From NCBI GenBank assembly GCA_051155735.1, contig DAXETX010000305.1, positions 1-26,555 on the forward strand: a stretch of DNA of 26,555 nt. The letters are read 5' to 3'. The notes beneath the pieces were generated by a model that saw only the letters and a program-made list of their open reading frames with translations, ran no database searches and was not told the DNA's origin. Source of the stretch: JASJCP01 sp051155735. Lineage in GTDB: Bacteria; Cyanobacteriota; Cyanobacteriia; Cyanobacteriales; Xenococcaceae. The position numbers were made by a program, and so were the translations under genes. Positions 8,652 to 15,729 of this stretch are shown one piece after another. The first letter of the stretch is position 1, and each line of letters opens with the position of its first letter.

Positions 8652-9230
8652 TCAGTAATCAGTCATTTTATCTAAAGGGATGCCTAAGACACTTAAATTA
8701 ATTGCATGACCGCCAGTAACTAGATAGACAATATCCGCTTGTGAGCCGATCTGTCTTAAAAGGTGTCCTAGGCGATCGCGGAATAATCTGCCTGAAGCAT
8801 AAGCAGGAACAACTCCCCAGCCAGTTTCTTCTCCGACCAAAATAATTGTTGAGGGAGTAATTGCCAGACTTTCAGTTAAATTCTCTGTAACTTTTAACCA
8901 AGTGCGATCGCTTAAGGTAAGTAAATTGGCGACCCAAGTTCCCAAAGAATCAATCAACAAACACTGTTGCGGTTGGCTATTGCGAATTACCCAAGCTAGT
9001 TTATAAGGTTCAACCAGAGTTTGCCAAGTTGTCGGTCGTCGTTGTTGATGTTGCAAAATGCGACTTTGCCATTCTCGATCTGTTGAATTGACCATAGCAG
9101 TAGCAACATAAATTACAGATCGCCTACTTTGTTGAGCTAAGGTTTCTGCCCATTCACTTTTACCAGAACGAGAAGCACCAGTCACCAAAATAACAGTTCT
9201 TGGGGCATAACTAGATACAATGGAATTCAT
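8652..9230 (-). CDS. cobU: Adenosylcobinamide kinase / adenosylcobinamide-phosphate guanylyltransferase
   Basis: Bifunctional cytosolic enzyme of the nucleotide-loop assembly of cobalamin: it phosphorylates adenosylcobinamide, then transfers GMP. The 192-residue length fits. The P-loop is GASRSGKS (18-25). The HQQRRPTTW segment carries His61, in the position of the guanylylated His of Salmonella CobU. LIDSLGTWVANLL and GEETGWGVVP are further family blocks. No cobalamin riboswitch was recognised upstream; the upstream region instead holds a GC-rich island. Other cobalamin genes are not in the window. Confidence 0.94.
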   Translation of the reverse strand: MNSIVSSYAPRTVILVTGASRSGKSEWAETLAQQSRRSVIYVATAMVNSTDREWQSRILQHQQRRPTTWQTLVEPYKLAWVIRNSQPQQCLLIDSLGTWVANLLTLSDRTWLKVTENLTESLAITPSTIILVGEETGWGVVPAYASGRLFRDRLGHLLRQIGSQADIVYLVTGGHAINLSVLGIPLDKMTDY

Positions 9231-9344
9231 AAAACTAAATATTGAGCTAAAAATCTAAAATTATTTGTTTTGTTCGGGAAAAATTCCCCAATATTTTGCC
9301 TTAATTAAGAAATTTTGGGATTTTTTCGCAGCCGATGTTACCTT

Positions 9345-9350
9345 TATAAA
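9345..9350 (+). promoter_or_regulatory. Possible -10 box for the GC-rich RNA
   Basis: TATAAA sits in an AT-rich stretch 7-10 bp before the abrupt onset of GC-rich sequence, which would place transcription start near 9357-9361. The -35 region (about 9322-9327, TTTTTC) is poor. This is inference only. Confidence 0.3.
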
Positions 9351-9356
9351 AGTAAT

Positions 9357-9780
9357 TTGTGAGTCAGCGGTACTCTGCCATGTCCGTCAACACCGTGATT
9401 GCGCGTTCCCGACGGCGAGGTTTCCAAGGGGCTGTGTAATGATGTTTCCAAGGAAACCCTGTACGCCCGCTCGCCATGTCCAATCGCGCTGTTGGATATG
9501 CTCTCAATCCCTTGAGCATCCCTCACGGTCATAAAGGCAAGTGCGTGTCTTCCGAGGTTTCCTCGGAAGCTTGTACCGCACGCCTGGGGAAACCCAGGCG
9601 ACGCGGACTTGTGAGACGAACGGGGCGGATCAACTGGAGGGGGCGATTGACGAGGTTGCCCCGTGAGGGGCTGACCCCCGTAGGAGAAACCTCCTCAGAC
9701 AGTCCCTCCAGAGCCTGCGCTGACAAGGGGCTGTCACCTGAATTTAGTTCAGGTGCTTGAATGCCCCGTCGCATTCCGCG
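9357..9780 (+). ncRNA. GC-rich multi-hairpin island, probable structured RNA
   Basis: A roughly 420-bp block at 59% GC (counted over 9361-9780) inside 28-30% GC flanks. Perfect or near-perfect stems: GGCGAG 9414-9419 with CTCGCC 9470-9475, enclosing GTTTCC 9420-9425 with GGAAAC 9452-9457; ATGTCCAA 9476-9483 with TTGGATAT 9492-9499 (one G-U); GTGCG 9541-9545 with CGCAC 9577-9581, enclosing CTTCCGAGG 9549-9557 with CCTCGGAAG 9561-9569; GCCTGGG 9582-9588 and CCCAGGC 9593-9599 around GAAA; CGA-A-CGGGGC 9617-9626 with GCCCCGTCG 9763-9771; CTGGAGGG 9634-9641 with CCCTCCAG 9704-9711; GCCCC 9658-9662 and GGGGC 9667-9671 around GTGA; AGGAG 9682-9686 with CTCCT 9691-9695; CACCTGAA 9735-9742 with TTCAGGTG 9748-9755. 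GNRA loops and the G-U pair favour the plus strand. It is not tmRNA, RNase P, SRP or 6S by motif. The HEARO/omega-RNA class and ORF-less mobile elements should be tested. The family is unknown to me. Confidence 0.6.
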
Positions 9781-9832
9781 GTAAAATTTTGGCTGTTATA
9801 AGTAGCGACTTTTAACAATCTTCGGTAAATGT

Positions 9833-10786
9833 ATGTCTAACTCAATCTCTCAGATTCCAGTATCAGTTCTCATCCCTGCCAAAAACGAAGAATTAAATCT
9901 TCCAGCTTGCTTAGAAAGTGTAGCAGTAGCGGATGAAATATTTATTGTAGATTCTCAAAGTGAAGACAGAACTTTAGAAATTGCAGGCGACTATGGTGCT
10001 AAAGTAATTCAGTTTCATTTTAATGGTCGCTGGCCCAAAAAAAAGAATTGGTCTTTAGATAATTTACCGTTTCGTAATGATTGGGTCTTGATTGTAGATT
10101 GCGATGAGAGAATTACACCAGAGTTGTGGTCAGAAATTGCCTTAGCGATCAAAAATCCTGAATATCAGGGTTATTATCTGAATCGGAAGGTGTTTTTTTT
10201 AGGTAAGTGGATTCGCTTTGGGGGAAAATATCCTGACTGGAATTTACGTTTATTTCAACATAAATTAGGTCGCTACGAAAATCTAAGTACCGAAGACATT
10301 CCTAATACTGGCGATAATGAAGTTCACGAACACGTGATTTTGCAAGGACAAGTCGGCTATCTCAAAGAAGATATGCTACATATTGATTTTCGTGATATTT
10401 ATCAATGGTTAGCAAGACACAATCGCTATTCTAATTGGGAAGCACGAGTTTACTACAATATACTTCATGGGACTGACGAAGCAGGAACTATTGGCGCAAA
10501 TTTATTTGGTGATGCAGTACAGCGCAAACGCTTTCTCAAGAAAATTTGGGTAAGATTACCTCTTAAGCCTTTATTACGCTTTATCTTGTTTTATTTTGTT
10601 CGTTTCGGCTTTTTAGATGGCACAGCAGGATATATTTATGGTCGTCTTCTCAGTCAGTATGAATACCAAATTGGCGTTAAACTTTATGAATTGCAAAAAT
10701 TTGGCGGAAAATTAAATGTTGTTGCTGCTAATGAGTCAACTACTTCCCAGACTTCGATAACCGAAAAAGTTAAGTTATCCAAATAG
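9833..10786 (+). CDS. Family 2 glycosyltransferase
   Basis: 317-residue GT-A fold transferase. The N-terminal domain begins VSVLIPAKNEELNLPACLES and carries the metal/nucleotide-sugar aspartates in VDCDE (88-92). The C-terminal part holds a hydrophobic stretch (about 246-262, FILFYFVRF) that may associate with the inner membrane. The overall pattern resembles WaaE/KdtX-type LPS glucosyltransferases and similar cyanobacterial polysaccharide enzymes. The acetyltransferase starts 7 bp after its stop, so the pair is an operon for surface glycan assembly. Donor and acceptor sugars cannot be deduced. Confidence 0.9.
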   Translation: MSNSISQIPVSVLIPAKNEELNLPACLESVAVADEIFIVDSQSEDRTLEIAGDYGAKVIQFHFNGRWPKKKNWSLDNLPFRNDWVLIVDCDERITPELWSEIALAIKNPEYQGYYLNRKVFFLGKWIRFGGKYPDWNLRLFQHKLGRYENLSTEDIPNTGDNEVHEHVILQGQVGYLKEDMLHIDFRDIYQWLARHNRYSNWEARVYYNILHGTDEAGTIGANLFGDAVQRKRFLKKIWVRLPLKPLLRFILFYFVRFGFLDGTAGYIYGRLLSQYEYQIGVKLYELQKFGGKLNVVAANESTTSQTSITEKVKLSK

Positions 10787-10793
10787 AGATTCA

Positions 10794-11375
10794 ATGAGCC
10801 AAAACATTCTGTTAGATGAACCGCCATTAGTAGATTTGAGACAATATGACCAATCTAATTTTGCGCGAGGCAAACCTAATTGGTTTATTATACTCTGGTG
10901 GTTGGTTCAGGCGATCGCATTTCCCCTAAGTCTGCACAACTTTAATCGCTTTCGTTGCTGGTTGCTGCGGTTATTTGGGGCGAAAGTCGGTCAAGGGGTA
11001 GTAATCCGTCCTACTGCTAGGTTTACCTATCCTTGGAAAATTACTATTGGTGATTACAGTTGGATCGGAGACGACGTAGTTTTATACAGCATCGACCAAA
11101 TTGAGATTGGCTCTCATTGTGTGATCTCGCAAAAATCTTATCTTTGCACGGGTAGCCACGATATCCAAGATCGGGCGTTTAGTTTAGTGACTGCGCCAAT
11201 TAAAATTGGTAATGGAGCTTGGATCGCTACAGATTGTTTTATTGCTCCAGGGGTGAATATTGGTTCTAATGCAGTTATTGGGGCAAAAAGTGGGGTTTTT
11301 GGCAACATTATGCAGGCTCAAGTTGCCTGGGGTGTTCCTTGTACGGCTCGTTATCCTAGAACCATCAAATCATAA
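10794..11375 (+). CDS. WcaF-like left-handed beta-helix acetyltransferase
   Basis: 193 residues. A hydrophobic N-terminal segment (about 30-45, FIILWWLVQAIAFPLSL) precedes hexapeptide-repeat strands (IGDYSWIGDDVV, IGSHCVISQ, IGNGAWIATDCFIAPGVNIGSNAVIGA), with a catalytic-type His in CTGSHDIQD. This is the pattern of WcaF colanic-acid acetyltransferases and the related hormogonium-polysaccharide HpsU group. It probably acetylates a polysaccharide or its lipid-linked precursor made by the preceding glycosyltransferase. Start: ATG 7 bp after the upstream stop. Confidence 0.9.
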   Translation: MSQNILLDEPPLVDLRQYDQSNFARGKPNWFIILWWLVQAIAFPLSLHNFNRFRCWLLRLFGAKVGQGVVIRPTARFTYPWKITIGDYSWIGDDVVLYSIDQIEIGSHCVISQKSYLCTGSHDIQDRAFSLVTAPIKIGNGAWIATDCFIAPGVNIGSNAVIGAKSGVFGNIMQAQVAWGVPCTARYPRTIKS

Positions 11376-11381
11376 ATTGAA

Positions 11382-11945
11382 TTATGAGGAAGTTTTTTGT
11401 GATGCTAAATACCAATTGCGCCAAGCTGTAGAACTACGAATTGCTAGCCACAATAAAAGTAAAGCAATTAACCCGCCCTCTCTAGGAGAAGCAAAAGCTA
11501 AAAGTACCAACAAAATTCCGAGAATATCTTGCATTAATACTACCCAAATTGGCAGACCTCGCAGCCGAAAAAACCAACCGATTTGAACAATAGTTAAGAC
11601 CAAAGCAAAAATTCCGCCCACAAGCCCGATCAGCCAAAAAGGGGTAAAATCAACCTGGGCAATATGAGCAAAGGCGATCGCAATAATTGCGCCTAACATC
11701 GGGCTAAATACAAGTTGGATTACTTGTAAGACTCTTTGCCCTAAAAGTTTTTTAGAAATAAATAATTCTAACAAAGACCAAGAAATTGAAATTGCTAAGA
11801 TCACTCTCGGCTCAAGATGTCTCAAAATAGGAACATCAGTCCAAAACTCTTGACTGTAAAACAAACTAATAACTAACAATGGTAAAGCCAGTCTCATACC
11901 AATAGCAGCAGAAATCGACAGTACTGCTAAGACTAAAGTCAACAT
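11382..11945 (-). CDS. DUF4126 family membrane protein
   Basis: 187 residues from the ATG at 11945, with about five or six hydrophobic segments. The start LTLVLAVLSISAAIGMRLALPLLVISL and the later FSPMLGAIIAIAFA fit the DUF4126 family of inner-membrane proteins of unknown function. The frame opens five codons earlier at a TTG (11960), but the ATG gives the family-like N-terminus. It converges on the acetyltransferase gene with 6 bp between stops. No function can be assigned. Confidence 0.8.
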   Translation of the reverse strand: MLTLVLAVLSISAAIGMRLALPLLVISLFYSQEFWTDVPILRHLEPRVILAISISWSLLELFISKKLLGQRVLQVIQLVFSPMLGAIIAIAFAHIAQVDFTPFWLIGLVGGIFALVLTIVQIGWFFRLRGLPIWVVLMQDILGILLVLLAFASPREGGLIALLLLWLAIRSSTAWRNWYLASQKTSS

Positions 11946-12056
11946 CAAAGTTATAATCAATCACAAAAGATACTCTCAAGATAACTAAGATTTTGGGAAA
12001 GTAGTAATTAGTGTGTTGTTTGTCAACTAGTTTTTAGTTTTTAATTCATTGTCAAG

Positions 12057-12935
12057 TTACTCCTCAGTAGGATCTTTAGTTTCAGTTTCTGCTGTTTCCG
12101 ACGTTTCTGGCTGAGTTTCCAATTCTGCTGAAGTAGAGGTAATATCAGTATTTTCCCGATCTGAGGTAACAGATTCGGTTATGATTTCTATTTCTGGGCT
12201 TGAGGCGGATTGAGTAGTAGATGGTTCTGTTTTCTTTGAAGTTGCGGTTTCAGCCCAATTAGTTGAAGCTTCATCATCTTCCCAATTACTAACTTCTATT
12301 TCTTGAGTAGTAGCATTAGGTGTTTCTGTTGGGGCTATCGAGGCTGAGGAAGTTGTAGTAGAGGCTTTAGTTTCTTGGCGATCTAAGGTATCATCTGATG
12401 GAGTTTGAGAAGGGGTTTTAGGATTTACGTTGCTGTTTTGATTAGCCACTTCTGGCTGTTGTGCTTCTTTACCTTGATTAACTGGTTTAGTTAAAGAAGA
12501 AGCCTCAGTGACTGCTGGTGTTTTTGCGGTTTGATCCGAACTAGTCTTTGGGGTAGTTACTGCCGAAGCTAATGTTTCTTGAGAGACAGGAGTTTTGTTT
12601 GTCGCAGTTTTGGGGGAACGATTCCACAATTTGCCCAAAAAACCTGTCAAAGAAAAGCCTGCTGTTGTAGTTGGTAATTCAGGATTAGCGATCGCCCTTC
12701 TCAAGGTGATTACTTGCCAATTATAGGAAATTAACAATGCTACTGCTGCAAATTGTCCCAATAATACAGCATTATGAATTTGAGCAGCGCAAAACCAAAG
12801 GATTAAGGCGTAAAATAACCCGATACCACTCCATAAAAAATCATCCTGACGATGAATTTTCGGCATCAAAAAAGCTGTCAAAAATAGGATCAAACTACTT
12901 AAGCCAACGGCGATCGCTAAAGCATAGGACAGCAT
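12057..12935 (-). CDS. Ycf66 family protein with long Thr/Ser/Glu-rich tail
   Basis: 292 residues. The first about 85 residues contain membrane segments (LAIAVGLSSLILFLTAFLMP; FLWSGIGLFYALILWFCAAQ; AVLLGQFAAVALLISYNWQV) followed by ITLRRAIANPE, the conserved Ycf66 domain found in cyanobacteria and some plastids. Residues about 100-292 are low complexity, rich in Thr, Ser, Glu, Pro and Lys, and probably disordered. AAGGAGT in the reverse strand about 11 bp before the ATG supports the start. The molecular role of Ycf66 is not established. The lptF-like gene is divergent, about 205 bp away. Confidence 0.9.
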   Translation of the reverse strand: MLSYALAIAVGLSSLILFLTAFLMPKIHRQDDFLWSGIGLFYALILWFCAAQIHNAVLLGQFAAVALLISYNWQVITLRRAIANPELPTTTAGFSLTGFLGKLWNRSPKTATNKTPVSQETLASAVTTPKTSSDQTAKTPAVTEASSLTKPVNQGKEAQQPEVANQNSNVNPKTPSQTPSDDTLDRQETKASTTTSSASIAPTETPNATTQEIEVSNWEDDEASTNWAETATSKKTEPSTTQSASSPEIEIITESVTSDRENTDITSTSAELETQPETSETAETETKDPTEE

Positions 12936-13140
12936 AGTTTAGTTACTCCTTCTGTATTGCTTGTTCTATATTCTTACATAAAGGCTCAATGGAACTTTAC
13001 TGATGTTGTATCTTTTAAGGTATTCGACAAACTTACTCTAGATCAAACAAGATAAAACAGCAAAATCTACTATGATGAAATTTATTTAATTTAAAGACAA
13101 TAAATATTAGTTCAAGTTACTCTGCTAAATTTAATTAAAC

Positions 13141-14316
13141 ATGGAATATTTTAGCTTAAAAAAATTGAATTTTCCGAGTTCATATTTTTCGATTATGGAC
13201 TTATACATTTTTCGAGAATTAATTTTACCCTTTTTATTTGGTATGGGTATTTTTACTTCTTTGGGATTGTCAATTGGGACAGTATTTGAGCTAGTAAGAA
13301 AAGTTACCGAGTCAGGATTACCTCTAGGAATTGCCGTACAGATTCTAATTTTGAAAATGCCAGAATTTATTGTTTTGGCTTTTCCCATGTCAGTACTTTT
13401 GGCAACGCTAATGGCATATACTAGGCTATCTAGTGATAGCGAGTTGATTGCTTTACGCAGCATTGGCATCAATACTTATCGTCTGATTGTACCTGCGATC
13501 GTTTTTAGTTTATTAATAGTTACCCTCACTTTTCTGTTTAATAATTTTGTCGCTCCTGCTGCTAATTACCAAGCAACAATTACTTTAGAAAAAGCTTTAG
13601 ATCGAGCAGGACCAAGTTTTAAAGAAAGAAATATTTTGTACCCCGAATATGAGCCAGTGATGATGGCTGATGGTAGTAAAGAAACTGTCCTTACCAGACT
13701 GTTTTATGCCGAAGAATTTGATGGAGAGAAGATGAAAAATCTCACGATTTTAGATCGTTCTCAAGCTGGAGTCAGTCAAATTATTTTGGCTAATTCTGCT
13801 ACTTGGAATATATTAGAAAACATTTGGGATTTTTATGATGGTACGATTTATCTTTTAGGAACGGATGGTTCTTATCAAAATATCGTCCGCTTTCAACACC
13901 AAAAATTAGCTTTACCTAGCGCACCTCTAGATTTAACTAAAAAGAGTCTCGATTACAACGAAATGACTCTAGCTCAAGCTCAAGAATATCTTAATGTTGT
14001 CAAGTTAAGTGGTAAAGATAAAAGAATTCGGAAGCTAAAAGTTCGGATTCAACAAAAAATTTCCCTACCTTTTGCTTGTTTAGTGTTTGCCCTAATTGGG
14101 GCAGCTATTGGGGTTAAACCCCAGAGTGCGGGTAAAGGAATGAGTTTTGGTATTTGTATTGGTTTAATTTTCTTTTATTACTTATTTTCTTTTATTTCAG
14201 GCTCGATGGGAATTCAAGGAGTTTTATCACCTTTTCTCGCAGCTTGGCTTCCTAATTTTATCGTTTTAGGCGCAGCAGGATTAATGTTTACCAATCCTAG
14301 CAAAAGCTATATCTAA
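13141..14316 (+). CDS. LptF/LptG family permease
   Basis: Inner-membrane permease of 391 residues of the YjgP/YjgQ family, the transmembrane half of the LptBFG exporter that lifts lipopolysaccharide towards the outer membrane. The N-terminal block MDLYIFRELILPFLFGMGIF (from residue 19) and the RLSSDSELIALRSIGIN coupling segment are characteristic. A periplasmic beta-jellyroll-like region lies at about 145-285, and the C-terminal membrane segments (from KISLPFACLVFALIGAAIG) follow. Cyanobacteria usually carry one such gene rather than a clear F/G pair, so no letter is assigned. An internal ATG at 13195 is an alternative start; neither has a clear ribosome site. Standing alone, it has no lptB next to it. 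Confidence 0.88.
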   Translation: MEYFSLKKLNFPSSYFSIMDLYIFRELILPFLFGMGIFTSLGLSIGTVFELVRKVTESGLPLGIAVQILILKMPEFIVLAFPMSVLLATLMAYTRLSSDSELIALRSIGINTYRLIVPAIVFSLLIVTLTFLFNNFVAPAANYQATITLEKALDRAGPSFKERNILYPEYEPVMMADGSKETVLTRLFYAEEFDGEKMKNLTILDRSQAGVSQIILANSATWNILENIWDFYDGTIYLLGTDGSYQNIVRFQHQKLALPSAPLDLTKKSLDYNEMTLAQAQEYLNVVKLSGKDKRIRKLKVRIQQKISLPFACLVFALIGAAIGVKPQSAGKGMSFGICIGLIFFYYLFSFISGSMGIQGVLSPFLAAWLPNFIVLGAAGLMFTNPSKSYI

Positions 14317-14330
14317 GAAAAGCTATTTAG

Positions 14331-15233
14331 CTATTTTTGCTCTTTCATTTCTAAGGCTTCATAAGCGCGAATCATTGCTTGTGTTCCTTGTTCTGCACCC
14401 TTCCCATTTTCCATGGCTGCAACCGCTTTAAAAAGGCGATCGCTTAATTTAGTTCCTGGTAAATCACCGTCTCCAGCTTGGCTAATTTCTTGTACTAAAC
14501 GCAAATCTTTAATAATATGCTTAATCGCAAAACCAGGCTCATAGTCAGAATTAATTATTTTTGAACCCAAATTGGCTAATGCCCAAGAACCTGCTGCACC
14601 AGTACCGCAAACTTCTACAATTAAATTAGGATCGATCCCCTGCTGTTTTGCCATCTGCATCGCTTCACAAATGCCCACCAAGTTTAAAGCGCAGAGTATT
14701 TGATTACACATTTTAACTCCTTGTCCGCTACCAACTTCCCCACAAAGAGTGATGTTTTTGCCCATAGCTGCTAAAAGAGGTTGGCATTGGGCAAAATCTG
14801 CTTCGCTACCTCCTACCATAATAGTTAGAGTTCCATTAATTGCACCGATATCCCCTCCTGAAACGGGTGCATCCATAAACCGTAATTGATGCTGCTGTAA
14901 TTCTTTACCGATTTCTTTAGCAGCAGTACTACCAATAGTACTCAGATCAACAACTAGGGCATTAGGTTGAGCATAATTGACTACCCCTGTCTCTCCCAAC
15001 AAAACTGCTTTCACATCAGGAACATCCCCCACACAGGAAAAAATCACGTCTGCTGTTTTTACTGCTGCTGCAATAGAATCTACTACTTTTACTCCCGCTT
15101 CTGTCGCCATTTTGATTCTGGGGCGAGTGCTAGTGCGATTCCAAGCAGTGACATCATAACCTTTACGGGCTAAATTAGCTGCCATTGGCGCACCCATTAA
15201 TCCTAATCCTAAAAAAGCAACTCGTTGATTCAT
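14331..15233 (-). CDS. NAD(P)-dependent beta-hydroxyacid dehydrogenase
   Basis: 300 residues from the ATG at 15233. The Rossmann signature GLGLMG is at 9-14, DAPVSGGDIGAINGTLTIMVGG at 121-142 is the substrate-binding signature, the catalytic Lys174 is in GQGVKMCNQ, and KD at 242-243 fits the C-terminal helical domain. The family includes 3-hydroxyisobutyrate dehydrogenase, tartronate semialdehyde reductase and glyoxylate/succinic semialdehyde reductase, and the substrate cannot be chosen from sequence. The frame stays open 23 codons further upstream to a GTG, but that extension is basic, overlaps the BrnT-like remnant and is not part of the fold, so I reject it. It is convergent with the lptF-like gene (14 bp apart). 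Confidence 0.9.
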   Translation of the reverse strand: MNQRVAFLGLGLMGAPMAANLARKGYDVTAWNRTSTRPRIKMATEAGVKVVDSIAAAVKTADVIFSCVGDVPDVKAVLLGETGVVNYAQPNALVVDLSTIGSTAAKEIGKELQQHQLRFMDAPVSGGDIGAINGTLTIMVGGSEADFAQCQPLLAAMGKNITLCGEVGSGQGVKMCNQILCALNLVGICEAMQMAKQQGIDPNLIVEVCGTGAAGSWALANLGSKIINSDYEPGFAIKHIIKDLRLVQEISQAGDGDLPGTKLSDRLFKAVAAMENGKGAEQGTQAMIRAYEALEMKEQK

Positions 15234-15258
15234 TGTACTTGTTCTTGGGTAACGGTGT

Positions 15259-15441
15259 TTAATGCTCTGACGTCGCTTGAAGTTCTTTCGCTCTTTCCTC
15301 ACTTATTGGAGCTACTTCATAATCGTGTTTAAGTACAATACTTATAATATAGCTTCCTCTTTTTTTTTTACTAGCTCGACAGGCTGATATAACTCTTATT
15401 CTTGATTCGTGTTCCGAGCAAATCACTCTCAGCATCACCAT
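15259..15441 (-). pseudogene. BrnT-type toxin remnant, possibly joined to antitoxin start
   Basis: A 60-codon frame whose first half, LRVICSEHESRIRVISACRASKKKR, resembles the C-terminus of BrnT toxins (an IRIISARKATKKER-type tail), while most of the roughly 90-residue toxin is missing. The second half (HDYEVAPISEERAKELQAT) looks like the beginning of a small antitoxin. A run of ten A residues (T at 15360-15369 on the plus strand) encodes the Lys tract. A one-base shift there would end the frame within a few codons, as a normal BrnT end would. I read it as a decayed toxin-antitoxin locus; similarity was judged by eye only. Confidence 0.4.
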
Positions 15442-15575
15442 CAGATTATTTCTACCAATTTCAATATATCGAATTATCTTCCGCAGATACTACGTCTAGA
15501 CACTAATGTAGCTGATACTCATCTGCGTTTATCTGTGGACATTTATCGTCTCAAAATTAAATAAAAACCACAGTA

Positions 15576-15591
15576 TGTGATTTGAATCACA
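15576..15591. promoter_or_regulatory. CRP-type operator palindrome
   Basis: TGTGA at 15576-15580, TTTGAA spacer, TCACA at 15587-15591: an exact match to TGTGA-N6-TCACA, the site of CRP and of cyanobacterial SyCRP1. It is 138 bp before the ATG of the M10 peptidase and about 340 bp from the divergent dehydrogenase start. The match is seen directly; control by cAMP is inferred. Confidence 0.6.
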
Positions 15592-15729
15592 GTTTATTTA
15601 CGGTCAAATTTTACAGAATTTCCAACTTGATCTTAATTTTAATAAGCAAAATTCAGTGTTTTTTCAATTAACAAAAAAAGTATTTTTATTTAAAATTGTA
15701 GATAATAATATTATATAAAATACTTACAT

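Noticed and set aside
9231..9360. Cobalamin riboswitch upstream of cobU
   Set aside because: No B12-box-like sequence seen on the minus strand in this AT-rich stretch.
9476..9760. 94-codon Arg/Gly-rich frame in the GC island, and overlapping frames on both strands
   Set aside because: They arise from the high GC and stem sequences; several frames are open at once and none resembles a protein domain.
9541..9771. Group II intron starting with GTGCG at 9541
   Set aside because: No domain V hairpin, no reverse transcriptase and the first bases are fully used by a local stem.
15234..15302. 23-codon N-terminal extension of the dehydrogenase
   Set aside because: Basic sequence unlike the family; the Rossmann fold begins right after the Met at 15233.
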